Shown here: piece by piece, positions 1-9,041 of the stretch
Position numbering within the stretch: position 1 is the stretch's first letter
Layout of the letters: every line of letters starts with the position of its first letter
Assembly: GCA_963832725.1 (NCBI GenBank)
Contig: CAWHVG010000002.1
Span: forward strand, 806,001-870,000
DNA from: JAEZBP01 sp963832725
GTDB lineage: Bacteria; Myxococcota_A; Polyangia; Polyangiales; Sandaracinaceae
Direction of reading: 5' to 3'
Length of the DNA stretch: 64,000 bases
The notes under the pieces: generated by a model
What the model was told of the DNA's origin: nothing
Seen by the model: only the letters and a program-made list of their open reading frames with translations
The model's database searches: none
Program-made: the position numbers and the translations under genes

Positions 1-330
1 CACGACCGGGCTGAAGAGCCCGCCCGTGGCCACGATCACACCGATCTGGCAGGTGACCATCACCACGAAGTTCAGCGGGAGGAGGATCGCGTCCGGGCCC
101 TGGCGCCGCATGCGCAGGAACTCCGCGACGGAGAGCGTGAAGAGGACGCCGACCACCACCGCGAGGACCACGCGCCGCCAGAGCGTATCTTCGACGACGG
201 CGAAGGTGAGGGCGACGGTCCCGAGCACCGGCACCACCCAGAGGCGCATGCGCACGAGCCGCTCGAGAGCACGATCGCGCGCCCCGCGGCGGAACGTTCC
301 GGCGTCGAGTCGTGGTGAGGATTGGGGCAC
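1..330 (-). CDS. Membrane protein N-terminus, cut by window edge
   Basis: This reading frame runs off the left edge, so only about 110 residues are visible. From a GTG at 330, or an ATG at 249, it encodes a short basic stretch followed by closely spaced hydrophobic segments (starting MRLWVVPVLG, then VVLAVVVGVLFTL, then PLNFVVMVTCQIGVIVA). At least three membrane helices are therefore likely. The pattern resembles the membrane sensor part of some histidine kinases, but no catalytic domain is visible and I do not assign one. Both starts lack a strong ribosome-binding site. It is divergent from the kinase gene at 648. Confidence 0.5.
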   Translation of the reverse strand, partial: MPQSSPRLDAGTFRRGARDRALERLVRMRLWVVPVLGTVALTFAVVEDTLWRRVVLAVVVGVLFTLSVAEFLRMRRQGPDAILLPLNFVVMVTCQIGVIVATGGLFSPVV

Positions 331-647
331 GAGAGCCCTTCCGATGCGCGCCCAAGAGGGGCGGCGGCGGATTCTATCAGGCCGCGGGCGATGGGCCGCC
401 GTGAGCGCGGAGGGCACGAGCGTCGGGTTTGGCAATCGAAATGCCATGGCGGCGGCGCGAGGGATGCGCGCCTTCTCGAGGTCTCGATCCAAGCCTTCGG
501 ACGGCGGGTGTCCGGTTCTCCAGACGATTCCTCCCACCCCGGAGATGATAGATTGCGAACGAATGTGGGCGTGTGCTGTATGTTGTCGGTAGAGCCACCT
601 CGAGGCAGCACGAGCGAATCCGCCGGTGGTAAGCTGCCCCCGGTTCG
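331..647. other. Intergenic region between divergent genes
   Basis: No convincing gene lies here. The + strand carries TTGCGA at 553-558 and a TGTATG-type hexamer near 578 with roughly promoter-like spacing, about 70 bases before the kinase start, so the kinase promoter may lie here. No inverted repeat stands out. Confidence 0.3.
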
Positions 648-2251
648 ATGAACGCATCGGAGCCGCAGCCGGGGACCCTCGTCGGTGACAAGTACGAGGT
701 CGAGCAGACGCTCGGCCGCGGCGGGATGGGTATTGTCTATCGCGCCCGTCATCGCATCACGGGCCGCACGGTGGCCGTGAAGTGGCTCCTCGAAGACGAC
801 CCGCAGCGCCGCGAGCGTTTTCTCCGCGAAGCGCGGGCGATGGGAAGGCTCTCGCATCCGAACGTGGTGGGCGTGCTCGACGTCGGCGATCACGACGGCG
901 CGATCTTCCTCGTGATGGACTACCTCGAGGGCAAGAGCCTCCGGGAGGTGCTCGACGAAGGACCGCTCGAGCCGGCCGAGGCGGTGAAGCTCTTGATGCC
1001 GGCGCTGGCCGGCGTGACGGCCGCGCACCAGGCGGGGATCCTCCATCGCGACCTCAAGCCGGAGAACCTCTTCGTCCTCTGCGACGTCGACGGGACGCCC
1101 TACGACACGAAGGTGCTCGACTTCGGGGTGGCCAAGCCCTTCGGGCAGGAGCACGGCCAGGCGTCGCTCACCCACTCGGGCGCGATCGTGGGCACACCGC
1201 GTTACATGGCGCCCGAGCAGCTCGGAGAGGAGGTGGCGCTCGACCCGCGCTGCGACCTCTACTCTCTCGGGCTCATCCTCTACGAGATGCTGGTGGGGCA
1301 GCTCCCCTATCGGTCGCGGAGCCTGAACGCGCTCTTGCTCGAGATCCTCACCGGCGACGTGCGCTCGCCCAAGGATCTGCGCCCGGAGCTGCCCGACGAG
1401 CTCTGCGACGTGGTGCTCGAGGCGCTCGCCCGCGAGCGTGACGATCGCTTCGAGGACGTGGCCGCGTTCGCGCGGGCGCTCGAGCCCTTCGGTGACGGCG
1501 TCCGCTTCGAGGCGCCGCGGCGGGTGCACACGCCCAAGACCGGCGAGACGGATTCCCGCATCGTCGAGCGCGCCCGCTCGTCCCTCGTCGACGCGAGTTC
1601 TTCCGAGAAATCCAAGACAGGCACCACGAAGTCCGACAGGCCGGCCCCGAAGGTGATCAGCGGCATGGAGGCGACGTTGGAGGCGCCTTCGGCGGAGATG
1701 GCCGTGCCGCGCCGTCGCCGCTCGTTCGTGCCCGTCGTGCTCGTGGTCATCGGGCTCGTGGTGGTCTCCGTCGTGGTGGCGCTCTCGACCGGTGACGACG
1801 CGAGCGACGCGCCGGGAGCGGCAATCGACACCACCGCGAACCCGGGCGTCGAAGGCAACGACAATCCGTCCACACATCCGAGCGATCTCTCGCCGTCCGG
1901 CGAGGATCCGTCCGACGAGCCTTCCGGCGCGGAACCGTCGGAGCACCTGCCCACCGGCGCGACCCCGCCCAACAGCGTGCCTTCGGGCGCGGATCCGGCG
2001 GACGGTCTGCCTTCGGGCGCCGATCCGTCCGACGCTGTGCCGGAGACCCACGAGCCGCCGCGAGACGGTGACTCTTCTGCCGCGCCGCCCGCGCGTCGCG
2101 TCCCGCATCGCTCGCCTCGTCGCTCCGCCCACCGACCTGTACGCGCCGCCAACGGGGATCCCGAACCGGCGCACCCGCCCCCGAGGAGCCCGAGCCTCCG
2201 GAGTCGAGCGTCCGGACCCGTGCTGGTACTCTCCGAGCGGACGACTTCTGA
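648..2251 (+). CDS. Membrane-anchored Ser/Thr protein kinase, C-terminus frameshifted
   Basis: Hanks-type eukaryotic-like kinase. It has the Gly loop GRGGMG (about residues 23-28), Lys45 in VAVK, HRDLKPEN (133-140) and DFG (158-160), followed by an APEQ-type activation-segment end. A Ser/Thr-rich juxtamembrane segment leads to one membrane helix (near residues 360-382) and a Pro/Ser/Gly-Ala-Asp repeat linker outside the cytoplasm. The open frame runs to 3137, but past about 2100 it turns Arg-rich and overlaps the next gene in another frame. Pro/Glu-rich coding moves through the other two frames and meets a TGA at 2249-2251, overlapping the next ATG. I therefore infer one or two indels and a natural end near 2251. 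The substrate is unknown; the neighbouring periplasmic TPR/PEGA protein is a plausible partner. Confidence 0.85.
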
Positions 2252-3183
2252 TGCGACGCCGATTTCTCGCCTCCTTTCTTCCCATCCTCTTCGTCACGTC
2301 GCTCGCCGCCGCGCAAGCAGAGCCGGAGGACAGCCCGCCGCCGGAGTACGAGCAGCTCGTGCAGCAGGCTCTCGAGGAGTCCGCGGCCGGTCGCTTCGAA
2401 GAGGCCCGCGTGCTCTTTCGGCAGGCCCATGCCGTCTTCCCGAACGCCCGCACGCTGCGGGGCATCGGAATGGTGGCGTTCGAAGTGCGCGACTATCCCG
2501 ACGCGATCCGAAACCTGCGCCAGGCCCTCGCCGCCGAGCGCCGGCCCCTGACGGACGCCCAGCGGGCGGAGGTGACGGACACCCTCGAGCGCGCCTACGA
2601 CTTCGTGGGTCGCTACGATCTCGACGCGGTCCCCGAGGGAGCGACGATCCTCGTGGACGGGCACGAAGCCGAGAGCGATGCGGATCGCACGCTCCTCTTG
2701 CCGGTCGGCCGGCATGCGGTCGTCGTTCGTACCGCCGCGCGCTCGTGGGACGGGCGCTGGACAGTGCGCGGCGGCGAGAACGAGCCGCTGCCCATCGTCT
2801 TCGACACGCCCGAGCCCCTCACCGCTCCCGCTCCGGCTCCCGCGGCGCCCGTGGTCGCCGCGCCGCCGCCGCCACCGGACCCCATGCCGCCGACCGTCGT
2901 GACCATCGTCGGCGCGGTCGTGGCGGCGATCGGCATCGCGCTATTGGTGGCCGGTCTGGTCGATGTCGCGACGGTCCAGAACGCGGGGCCGGGGACGGAG
3001 TGGTCGAGCCTCTCGGGGGCGTACGGCCGCGCCGCGCCGCTGACCGCCACCGGCATCGCGGCGCTCGCGCTCGGTGGCGCGACGGCGGTGTTCGGCGGCA
3101 TCTGGCTCGGCGTCGCGAGCTCGGCCGATGCGGGTAGCCCCGCGCCGACGGCGTTCGGCGTCCGGTTGGGGGCGACGTGGTGA
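2251..3183 (+). CDS. Secreted TPR/PEGA-type protein with two C-terminal membrane helices
   Basis: It starts at an ATG that overlaps the likely kinase stop (TGATG). A signal peptide (MRRRFLASFLPILFVTSLAAAQA) is followed by tetratricopeptide-like helices (about residues 30-110). A PEGA-like segment (VPEGATILVDG) precedes a Pro/Ala linker and two hydrophobic helices near the C-terminus. Proteins with this layout commonly sit beside Ser/Thr kinases in myxobacteria. The role is probably envelope scaffolding or sensing. The stop at 3181-3183 overlaps the next gene's start. Function is inferred from domains and context only. Confidence 0.75.
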   Translation: MRRRFLASFLPILFVTSLAAAQAEPEDSPPPEYEQLVQQALEESAAGRFEEARVLFRQAHAVFPNARTLRGIGMVAFEVRDYPDAIRNLRQALAAERRPLTDAQRAEVTDTLERAYDFVGRYDLDAVPEGATILVDGHEAESDADRTLLLPVGRHAVVVRTAARSWDGRWTVRGGENEPLPIVFDTPEPLTAPAPAPAAPVVAAPPPPPDPMPPTVVTIVGAVVAAIGIALLVAGLVDVATVQNAGPGTEWSSLSGAYGRAAPLTATGIAALALGGATAVFGGIWLGVASSADAGSPAPTAFGVRLGATW

Positions 3184-3975
3184 GGTGCTCGGTCTTGGTC
3201 CTCGCGCTGCTCACGAGCGGGTGCGTCCCCACGCTGCACGACAACACGTATGCGTGCCACGGCGACGGAGGGCCCGCCCACTGCCCTCCGGACTTCCACT
3301 GTCGCAGCGACTACCTTTGCCACTACGCGCCTGATCAGGGACACGTCTGCCAGTCGGACGATGACTGCGAAAACGAGGTTTGCAGCCTCGTCCAGGGCAG
3401 CAGCAAGGGCTACTGCACCTACCACTGCGGCTCCGACCCGGATTGCACCGTCGATTCTCGGGAGCGACGCGCGCTGCGTCGACGGATTCTGCCTCTCGAG
3501 CTGCTCGAGCGCGTCCCATGATTGCCCGGTCGGGATCGACTGCCAGTGGCCCCATCAGGCCATGGCGCGACCTCCCACCACCGGCTCGTGCGTGTCCATC
3601 GACTCCGAGCGCTTCGACGGGACGAACTCCTGCACCACGCTCCGGGAGTGTCCCACGCCGGGCCTCTGCATGGTCATCGAGGGGACGAGCACGGACTACG
3701 GAACGACGGGCGTCTGCTCCATGTGGTGCGACACCGACGACAACTGCCCGAACGGGTTCTGCGTCACGCTGATCGGGGGCGGCGGGCAGCCGACGGTCAA
3801 GCATTGTCTGCGCGAGTGCTTTCCGATGGACCAGGGGCACGCGTGCCAGGGTGGCTTGGTGTGCGGGTCGCTGCGGGGGGTGGCACCGCATTCCCCGGTC
3901 TGCATCCCGCCGGGCTGGGACATGGCCACTTTGCCCTTCGATGGCAGGCAGCCCAACTGGGCCTCGACGCCCTGA
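3177..3975 (+). CDS. Cys-rich lipoprotein, split by one frameshift
   Basis: It begins at GTG 3177 (or 3180), overlapping the previous stop. A lipoprotein signal ends in the lipobox LTSGC. Many CxxDxDC / CxxGxC motifs of the kind common in Polyangia surface lipoproteins follow. The starting frame stops at 3521 after an Arg-rich tail, but from about 3455 a second frame continues the same Cys spacing (SDARCVDGFCLSSC onward) to a stop at 3975. A single-base indel near 3453-3462 joins the halves into a protein of about 265 residues. No enzyme motif is visible; disulfide-rich binding or scaffolding is a guess. Confidence 0.65.
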
Positions 3976-4061
3976 CGCCCTCGCGCCGAGGCGCGCCGCC
4001 GTAAACCTCATGAAACCGATCTCGCTGGCGTCCGAGATGCCTCGGAGGTCAAAGTGCATTC

Positions 4062-4616
4062 ATGACTTGGCGATGGTCGGTAGTGGTCGGGCTCTTCGCG
4101 ATCGGGTGCGGTGGCGGTGTCATCCTCGACGACGCCGGACCTCCGGGGAGCGACGCTGGGATGGACGCGTCGATGCCACCTCGACCGGATGGCGCGCCGC
4201 CGCCTCGACCGGATGGCGCGCCGCCGCCTCGACCGGATGGCGCGCCGCCGCCTCGACCGGATGGCGCGCCGCCGCCTCGTCCGGATGGCGCGCCGCCGCC
4301 GCCGCCGGATGGCGCGATGCCGCCTCGGCCCGACGCGGGCGGAACCTGCGATCTCGTGCCGCCGACGACCGGCATGCCTCCACGCTGCTGCTACGCCGAC
4401 GCGGACTGCCCCGACGGCCCCGGGGGGGTGGCGCGCCACTGCTACGGAGGGAGCTGCACGGCCGGCGGCCTGGGCATCTGCGTGCCGCGCCCGATGCCTG
4501 GCCAGTGCTACGGCGACCTGGACTGCCCGTCCGGGCAAACCTGCCACGACGGCAGCCTGGGCTGTGATTCGTGCACCGCCGGTTGCGCGATGGCGATGAT
4601 CGGATCCTGCGGTTGA
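4062..4616 (+). CDS. Cys-rich lipoprotein with PPRPDGAP repeats
   Basis: A short signal peptide ends in the lipobox LFAIGC. An Asp-Ala-Gly linker leads into six to seven copies of an eight-residue repeat (PPRPDGAP), and then a Cys-rich domain of about 90 residues with at least twelve cysteines in CCYADADCPDG-like modules. The repeat should form an extended spacer that carries the Cys domain away from the outer membrane. Its Cys module resembles that of the upstream lipoprotein. No catalytic signature is visible and the partner is unknown. Short spacing to the YHYH lipoprotein suggests co-transcription. Confidence 0.7.
   Translation: MTWRWSVVVGLFAIGCGGGVILDDAGPPGSDAGMDASMPPRPDGAPPPRPDGAPPPRPDGAPPPRPDGAPPPRPDGAPPPPPDGAMPPRPDAGGTCDLVPPTTGMPPRCCYADADCPDGPGGVARHCYGGSCTAGGLGICVPRPMPGQCYGDLDCPSGQTCHDGSLGCDSCTAGCAMAMIGSCG
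4173..4340 (+). repeat. 24-bp in-frame tandem repeat
   Basis: About six to seven copies of a 24-base unit with core CCTCGACCGGATGGCGCG lie head to tail inside the lipoprotein at 4062. The central copies are almost identical at the DNA level and the edge copies diverge (CGTCCGGAT, CCGCCGGAT, CGGCCCGAC). Recent expansion is likely, and copy number should vary between strains without changing frame. Confidence 0.9.
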
Positions 4617-4624
4617 GGAGCAGC

Positions 4625-5635
4625 ATGAAGAAGACCTGCATTGTTCTGGCTACGGCTTTCGCGCTCATCGGGTGTGACGGCACGGTGATTACGGCCGACT
4701 CCGGCACCGCGACCGGCGGAGGCGACTCCGGCACCGCGACCGGCGGAGGCGACTCCGGTACGTCCCACGGCGGGAGCGACTCCGGCACCGTCGACGGTGG
4801 CGGCGCGGTCGACATCACCGACGCCACCTTCACCAACCAGAGCGGCGACTGCGCCGACTACGCCCACAGCTACATGGCGTCGGTGATGGACATCCAGCGC
4901 GCCATGCACTTCGACGGGCAGGTCGAGATCGTGGCCGGCGACAGCGCCTGCCAGCTCACCTCGAACGCGATCCCGAACCACGACTTCGACGACGCGAGCG
5001 CGCACTTCGCCACGCCGACCACGACCATCGAGAAGACCTTCTCCATCCCTCGCAACCCCGCCATGGCGAGCTCGCCCACGGCGCTCGACCTGCGCAGCTA
5101 CGACGCGGTGATGCTCAACGGCGTGGCCGTCGATCTCCTCTCCGCCGGCTGCTACGGCGTGGGCGACGGACGCATCGGCTGCAGCGATCTGTCGACGCCC
5201 TGGCGCTACGATCCGATGTCGCCCTCGGCCAACTTCGGGACCGACGCCCACAACGCGCACACCCAGCCCGACGGGCGCTACCACTACCACGGCGACCCGC
5301 TGGCGATGTACGGCGACGGCAGCGCCGCCTCGCCCGTGATCGGCTTCGCCGCGGACGGCTTCCCGATCTACGGCCCCTACTTCGACGACGGCACGTCGGT
5401 CCGAGCGGCGGTCTCCGGCTACACGCTCAAGAGCGGCACCCGTCCGAGCGGTCCGGGAGGCTCCTACGACGGCACGTACATCGACGACTACGAGTTCACC
5501 GGCGCGGGCGATCTCGACGAGTGCAACGGCATGACGGTCGACGGCCAGTACGGATACCATGTGACCTCGACCTATCCGTGGATCCTGGGCTGCCTCCGCG
5601 GCGCGCCGGATCCCTCGTTCAACAAGATGCCCTGA
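4625..5635 (+). CDS. YHYH-domain lipoprotein
   Basis: Start ATG 4625 follows AGGAG. The lipobox is FALIGC, followed by Gly/Ser/Thr/Asp repeats (DSGTATGGG). From about residue 65 the protein matches the YHYH family: it contains the name-giving motif DGRYHYHGDP, the strand GFAADGFPIYGPYFDDG, and a C-terminal ...DECNGMTVDGQYGYHVT...YPWILGC segment. YHYH proteins are secreted and of uncertain biochemical role; the conserved His/Tyr cluster suggests metal binding. Length (336 residues) fits the family. The neighbouring genes are also surface lipoproteins. Confidence 0.85.
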   Translation: MKKTCIVLATAFALIGCDGTVITADSGTATGGGDSGTATGGGDSGTSHGGSDSGTVDGGGAVDITDATFTNQSGDCADYAHSYMASVMDIQRAMHFDGQVEIVAGDSACQLTSNAIPNHDFDDASAHFATPTTTIEKTFSIPRNPAMASSPTALDLRSYDAVMLNGVAVDLLSAGCYGVGDGRIGCSDLSTPWRYDPMSPSANFGTDAHNAHTQPDGRYHYHGDPLAMYGDGSAASPVIGFAADGFPIYGPYFDDGTSVRAAVSGYTLKSGTRPSGPGGSYDGTYIDDYEFTGAGDLDECNGMTVDGQYGYHVTSTYPWILGCLRGAPDPSFNKMP

Positions 5636-5655
5636 GCGCCGTCGCGCGCGAGCGA

Positions 5656-6942
5656 GTGCCCGTGCTCCCACTGCTGATCGAGATCACCAACCAGGATTCG
5701 GGCGCTCGTGTCGAGGCGGGCTTCAAGCGCTCGCCCGTCCGCATCGGCCGCAACGCTCTCAACGACCTCGCCATCGACGAGGGCTTCGTCTCGCAGTGGC
5801 ACGGGCTCGTCCGTTTCGACGACGCGGGGACGCGCTTCCTCGACCTCGGATCGACCAACGGGACCTTTCTCGGAAAGGACCGCCTCGAGAAGAACGTCGA
5901 GATCGAGCTGAGCGAGGACACGAAGCTCGAGATCGGCCCGCTGCGCTTCCGCTTCGTGCGGATGGCGCTGAAGGCCGATCAGATCCTGTCCCGCCGCGCC
6001 TCCGCGTTCCAGCTCGGCGGGACGCGCCGGCAGGCCAAGGGCGTCGGCGCGGGTGGGACGGTGGCGCTCGGTGGCGCGAGCGAGATGAGCGTCGACGATC
6101 TCGCGAAGACCATCGCCACCTCGTTCTCGGGCGATGACCTCTCGGTGCCGCTCGAGGCCATCAAGGAGATGGCCCAGCGGCAACGGGACCTGCTCGACCG
6201 GATCAAGCCTCTCTATGCGGCTTACGAAGAGGCTCGGACGCGGCTCGATGCCGAGCTGAAGCAGGCGCTCGAGGCGGCTCCGACCGAGACCGAGCGCGAG
6301 GTCCGCACCAGCCTGCTTGCCGACTCGTTTCCGCGCGCGTTCGAGCAGTCGACGGGCGGTGCCGGAGGCGGTGGCGACGTCGCCGAGGTGCTGCGGGTTC
6401 TCGCGCCCACCGTCGCCGGTCAATGGGAGAACCCCTATGACGCGCTGCAACGGATCGGCGCCGTCCTCGAAGCGTTCGCCTCCGCCTTTCTCGATCTTCG
6501 GGAGAGTCAGACGCAGATCCGGAGCGAGCTCGGCGTGGAGCCCGGCTCCGAGAACAGTCTCCCGGCGCTGCCCGGCTCGCGGGAGCTCTTGGCCTATCTC
6601 CTCGATCCGAACGTCGAAGGCGCGGCGCGCATCGACGAGCTCGCCCGCGGCTTCGCGGAGATCGTCCTCCACCAGATCGCCATGATCCGCGGCGCCGCCG
6701 AGGGAACGCGCGCCGTCCTCAGCGTGCTCTCGCCGCAGGGCATCGGCGCCGAAGCGCCGGGCGCGCTGGCCAAGACCTCGATCGGCTTCGGCGACGTGCT
6801 CTGGCCCTTCCGCGCCGCCGGCAACTACTACCGCTACGTCGGCAAGCACCTCGAGATGGCCACCGGCGAGCGCTTCACCAAGTACCTCTTCGGCTCCGCA
6901 TTCGCGCGGGCCTACTACCGCATCACGGGATCCCGCGGCTAG
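5656..6942 (+). CDS. FHA-domain protein, type VI secretion (TagH-like)
   Basis: An N-terminal FHA domain (about residues 5-100, with RIGRNALNDLAI, SQWHGLVRF and DLGSTNGTFLG) should bind phosphothreonine. It is followed by about 320 residues of helices, including a segment near residues 170-240 centred on the kinase-independent KPLYAAYEEARTRLD helix, and a C-terminal part ending near GERFTKYLFGSAFARAYYRI. This FHA plus helical C-terminal layout is that of T6SS-associated FHA proteins, which link kinase signalling to assembly. Start GTG 5656 (or 5662) is chosen because the FHA domain begins there. VgrG follows 35 bases downstream, supporting the assignment. Confidence 0.8.
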   Translation: MPVLPLLIEITNQDSGARVEAGFKRSPVRIGRNALNDLAIDEGFVSQWHGLVRFDDAGTRFLDLGSTNGTFLGKDRLEKNVEIELSEDTKLEIGPLRFRFVRMALKADQILSRRASAFQLGGTRRQAKGVGAGGTVALGGASEMSVDDLAKTIATSFSGDDLSVPLEAIKEMAQRQRDLLDRIKPLYAAYEEARTRLDAELKQALEAAPTETEREVRTSLLADSFPRAFEQSTGGAGGGGDVAEVLRVLAPTVAGQWENPYDALQRIGAVLEAFASAFLDLRESQTQIRSELGVEPGSENSLPALPGSRELLAYLLDPNVEGAARIDELARGFAEIVLHQIAMIRGAAEGTRAVLSVLSPQGIGAEAPGALAKTSIGFGDVLWPFRAAGNYYRYVGKHLEMATGERFTKYLFGSAFARAYYRITGSRG

Positions 6943-6977
6943 CGCGGATTTCGGCGCGCACGATGGGAGCACGAGAC

Positions 6978-8444
6978 ATGAGCGAGCCTCTTTCCCTCAC
7001 CTTCACCAGCGACGCGGACGACCCGGATCTGGCCGACCTCACGCTGGCCAAGGTCCACGGCCGAGCGGCGTTGGGCAGACCCTACGAGTACACGCTCGAG
7101 CTGGTGTCGGAGGTCGATCAGGGCCTCTCGAGCGAGGCGATCGACGCGCTCTTCTCGGCGCCCTGCCGCTTCACGTTCGGCGACCAGGACACGGGCGGGA
7201 TCCTGCGCGAGCTGACGCTGGAGCCGACGGTCGACCCGGCGCACCTCGTCTATCAGGCGGTGCTGGTCCCCAAGCTCTGCCGGCTCGAGAAGACGGTGCG
7301 CTCGCGGGTCTTCCAGTGGCAGACGGCGCTGGAGATCGTGGCGTCCGTCCTGAACGAGCACGGCATCGCGCATCAGCTCAGCGTCCTCGGCACCTACCCG
7401 AGCGAGGAGTACACGGTCCAGTACGCGGAGAGCGACTTCGCGTTCGTCAGCCGCCTGCTCGAGCACTGGGGGGCGTTCTACTTCTTCGAGCAGGGCCCGG
7501 ACGGCGAGACCATGGTCATCGTCGATGACAACCGCAGCCTCACCACGAGCTCCACCTACGATCAGCTCCACTTCGATCCGAACCCGACCGATGCGCGGGC
7601 GACGGGCTGGATCGGCCCGATGACGCGCGTCACCCGGCCGCAGACCGGCGAAGTGATCGTGCGCGACTACAACTGGCGAACCTCCTACCTCGGCGAGGAC
7701 GGAACGATGCGCGAGCGGCAGCTCCAGCTCCGTGCCACGCGCCCCGCCGACCAGACGACGGGTTACGGCGAGCGCTGGTACTACGGCGAGCACTTCAAGG
7801 ATGAGCCGACCGGCATCATCCTCGCGCAGCGTCGAGCCGAAGAGCTGATGGTGGACCGCGTCCGGTTCTCGGCCTCGTTCCGGGCGCCGGGCCTGAGCGT
7901 CGGCCAACGCTTCCAGACGAGCGGGATGCCGCTGGCGGACCTGGAAGGCGAGTACGTGATCACCGAGGTCACGACGACGCTCGACGGTCAGAGCGAGGGC
8001 GGCGTGTTCGCGCAGTCGATGCGCGCGATCCCGGCCACCGTGGCCTTCCGGCCCGCGCGCGAGACCGAGAAGCCGTGCATCCACGGCTTCATGCACGCCG
8101 TGATCGACGGCGAGATCACCGACACGACGGCGGCGCCGATCGACGAGCTGGGCCGCTACAAGGTGATCATGCCCTACGACGTCGCCGCGGCCGCGGGTGG
8201 GAGAGCGTCCCGCTGGATTCGCATGGCGCAGGCCTCCGCCGGCGCGGGATACGGGATGCACCTGCCCCTCCACGTGGGCACGGAGGTGGCGGTGATCCAC
8301 CTCGAGGGCGATCCCGACCGCCCCGTAATCATGGGCGCCATCCCGAACGCGGACACGACGAGCCCGGTGATCGCGGACAACGCGACGCAGAGCCGCATCA
8401 AGACGCGCGGCAACATCGTCTTCGAGCTGGAAGACGACGCCTGA
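6978..8444 (+). CDS. VgrG-type T6SS spike protein, short form
   Basis: The protein has a gp27-like N-terminal region (LSLTFTSDADDPDLADLTL; the strand RVFQWQTALEIVASVLNEHGI; YAESDFAFVSRLLEHWGAFYFFE). A gp5-type OB-fold follows at the C-terminal end (GRYKVIMPYD, SRWIRMAQASAGAGYG, VGTEVAVIHLEGDPDRPVIMGAI). The protein ends about 30 residues later, so the long beta-helical needle usual in VgrG is absent. At about 488 residues it is shorter than typical VgrG. Start ATG 6978 is preferred over 6963. It would trimerise as the T6SS spike and carry the PAAR-like DUF4150 tip encoded opposite. Confidence 0.88.
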   Translation: MSEPLSLTFTSDADDPDLADLTLAKVHGRAALGRPYEYTLELVSEVDQGLSSEAIDALFSAPCRFTFGDQDTGGILRELTLEPTVDPAHLVYQAVLVPKLCRLEKTVRSRVFQWQTALEIVASVLNEHGIAHQLSVLGTYPSEEYTVQYAESDFAFVSRLLEHWGAFYFFEQGPDGETMVIVDDNRSLTTSSTYDQLHFDPNPTDARATGWIGPMTRVTRPQTGEVIVRDYNWRTSYLGEDGTMRERQLQLRATRPADQTTGYGERWYYGEHFKDEPTGIILAQRRAEELMVDRVRFSASFRAPGLSVGQRFQTSGMPLADLEGEYVITEVTTTLDGQSEGGVFAQSMRAIPATVAFRPARETEKPCIHGFMHAVIDGEITDTTAAPIDELGRYKVIMPYDVAAAAGGRASRWIRMAQASAGAGYGMHLPLHVGTEVAVIHLEGDPDRPVIMGAIPNADTTSPVIADNATQSRIKTRGNIVFELEDDA

Positions 8445-8475
8445 TCGCCGTCGCGAGACGCGCGTTCCGATACGA

Positions 8476-8510
8476 GAACGCCGGCCAACTCGATCGAGTG
8501 GCCGGCGTTC
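8476..8510 (+). terminator. Hairpin after the VgrG gene
   Basis: A perfect 12-bp stem (GAACGCCGGCCA / TGGCCGGCGTTC) with an 11-base loop lies 32 bases after the VgrG stop. It is followed by GTCATTTGATG rather than a clean T run, so it is a moderate + strand terminator. Confidence 0.6.
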
Positions 8511-8572
8511 GTCATTTGATGTGTCGATCGCACGAATTCGTTGGGCGTGCGCAGCATCTCGTGAAAGAAGAA

Positions 8573-8603
8573 ACGCCGGCCGCTCCGCGAGGAGGGCCGG
8601 CGT
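8573..8603 (-). terminator. Terminator of the DUF2169-DUF4150 operon
   Basis: On the - strand a 9-bp stem ACGCCGGCC / GGCCGGCGT with a 13-base loop is followed by TTCTTCTTTC, a good intrinsic terminator, 25 bases after the DUF4150 stop. It shares the ACGCCGGCC core with the opposing hairpin at 8476. Confidence 0.75.
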
Positions 8604-8627
8604 CTCTTCGATGGGAAGCGTGCGCGA

Positions 8628-9041
8628 TCAGCCGGGGCACATGACCTTGGTCTGACTCGGCGCAAGCTGGTTCCCGACCGGCGCGTTCGGGCTCGGGCCG
8701 TTGCTCGAGATGAGCTGCAGCAGGGTGACGAGCGGTGCGCCCTCGACGTTCACCTTCATCGAGGTCTGGGTCCGCTTGCAGGTACCGCCGAACATGCCCG
8801 AGGTCACGCCGCCGTTGGTGCCCGCCTCGTCCCCGTTCGTCTTCGGGACCTCGCTCTTGGAGGTCAACACGTTCTTGTTGAGGATCTTGACCATCATCGA
8901 GCACGTCGGTGCGCTGGCCGTCGCGCACTGACCGATGCTCGGATACGGCACCGGGATGGGGCTCGGCGCCGAGGGCGTCAGGCAGACGTTCGGGAACGCG
9001 AGCGTCATGCCCGCCATGTTCGTGCTCACGTAAACCATCAT
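8628..9041 (-). CDS. DUF4150 PAAR-like tip protein
   Basis: The 137-residue product matches DUF4150, a PAAR-like family that caps the VgrG spike. It starts MMVYVSTNMAGMTLAFPNVC and has ...PVPYPSIGQ, MFGGTCKRTQTSMKVNVEG and a final ...SQTKVMCPG. Conserved cysteines and Gly/Pro-rich beta turns fit a metal-stabilised cone. Its ATG overlaps the DUF3467 stop by a few bases, so translation is coupled. It is the last gene before a terminator. No toxin domain is fused to it, so cargo, if any, must be one of the larger upstream proteins. Confidence 0.85.
   Translation of the reverse strand: MMVYVSTNMAGMTLAFPNVCLTPSAPSPIPVPYPSIGQCATASAPTCSMMVKILNKNVLTSKSEVPKTNGDEAGTNGGVTSGMFGGTCKRTQTSMKVNVEGAPLVTLLQLISSNGPSPNAPVGNQLAPSQTKVMCPG

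Noticed and set aside
72..2465. A 797-residue reverse-strand protein
   Set aside because: It is the shadow of the Ser/Thr kinase gene: Arg-rich and lacking any domain, while the + strand has full kinase motifs.
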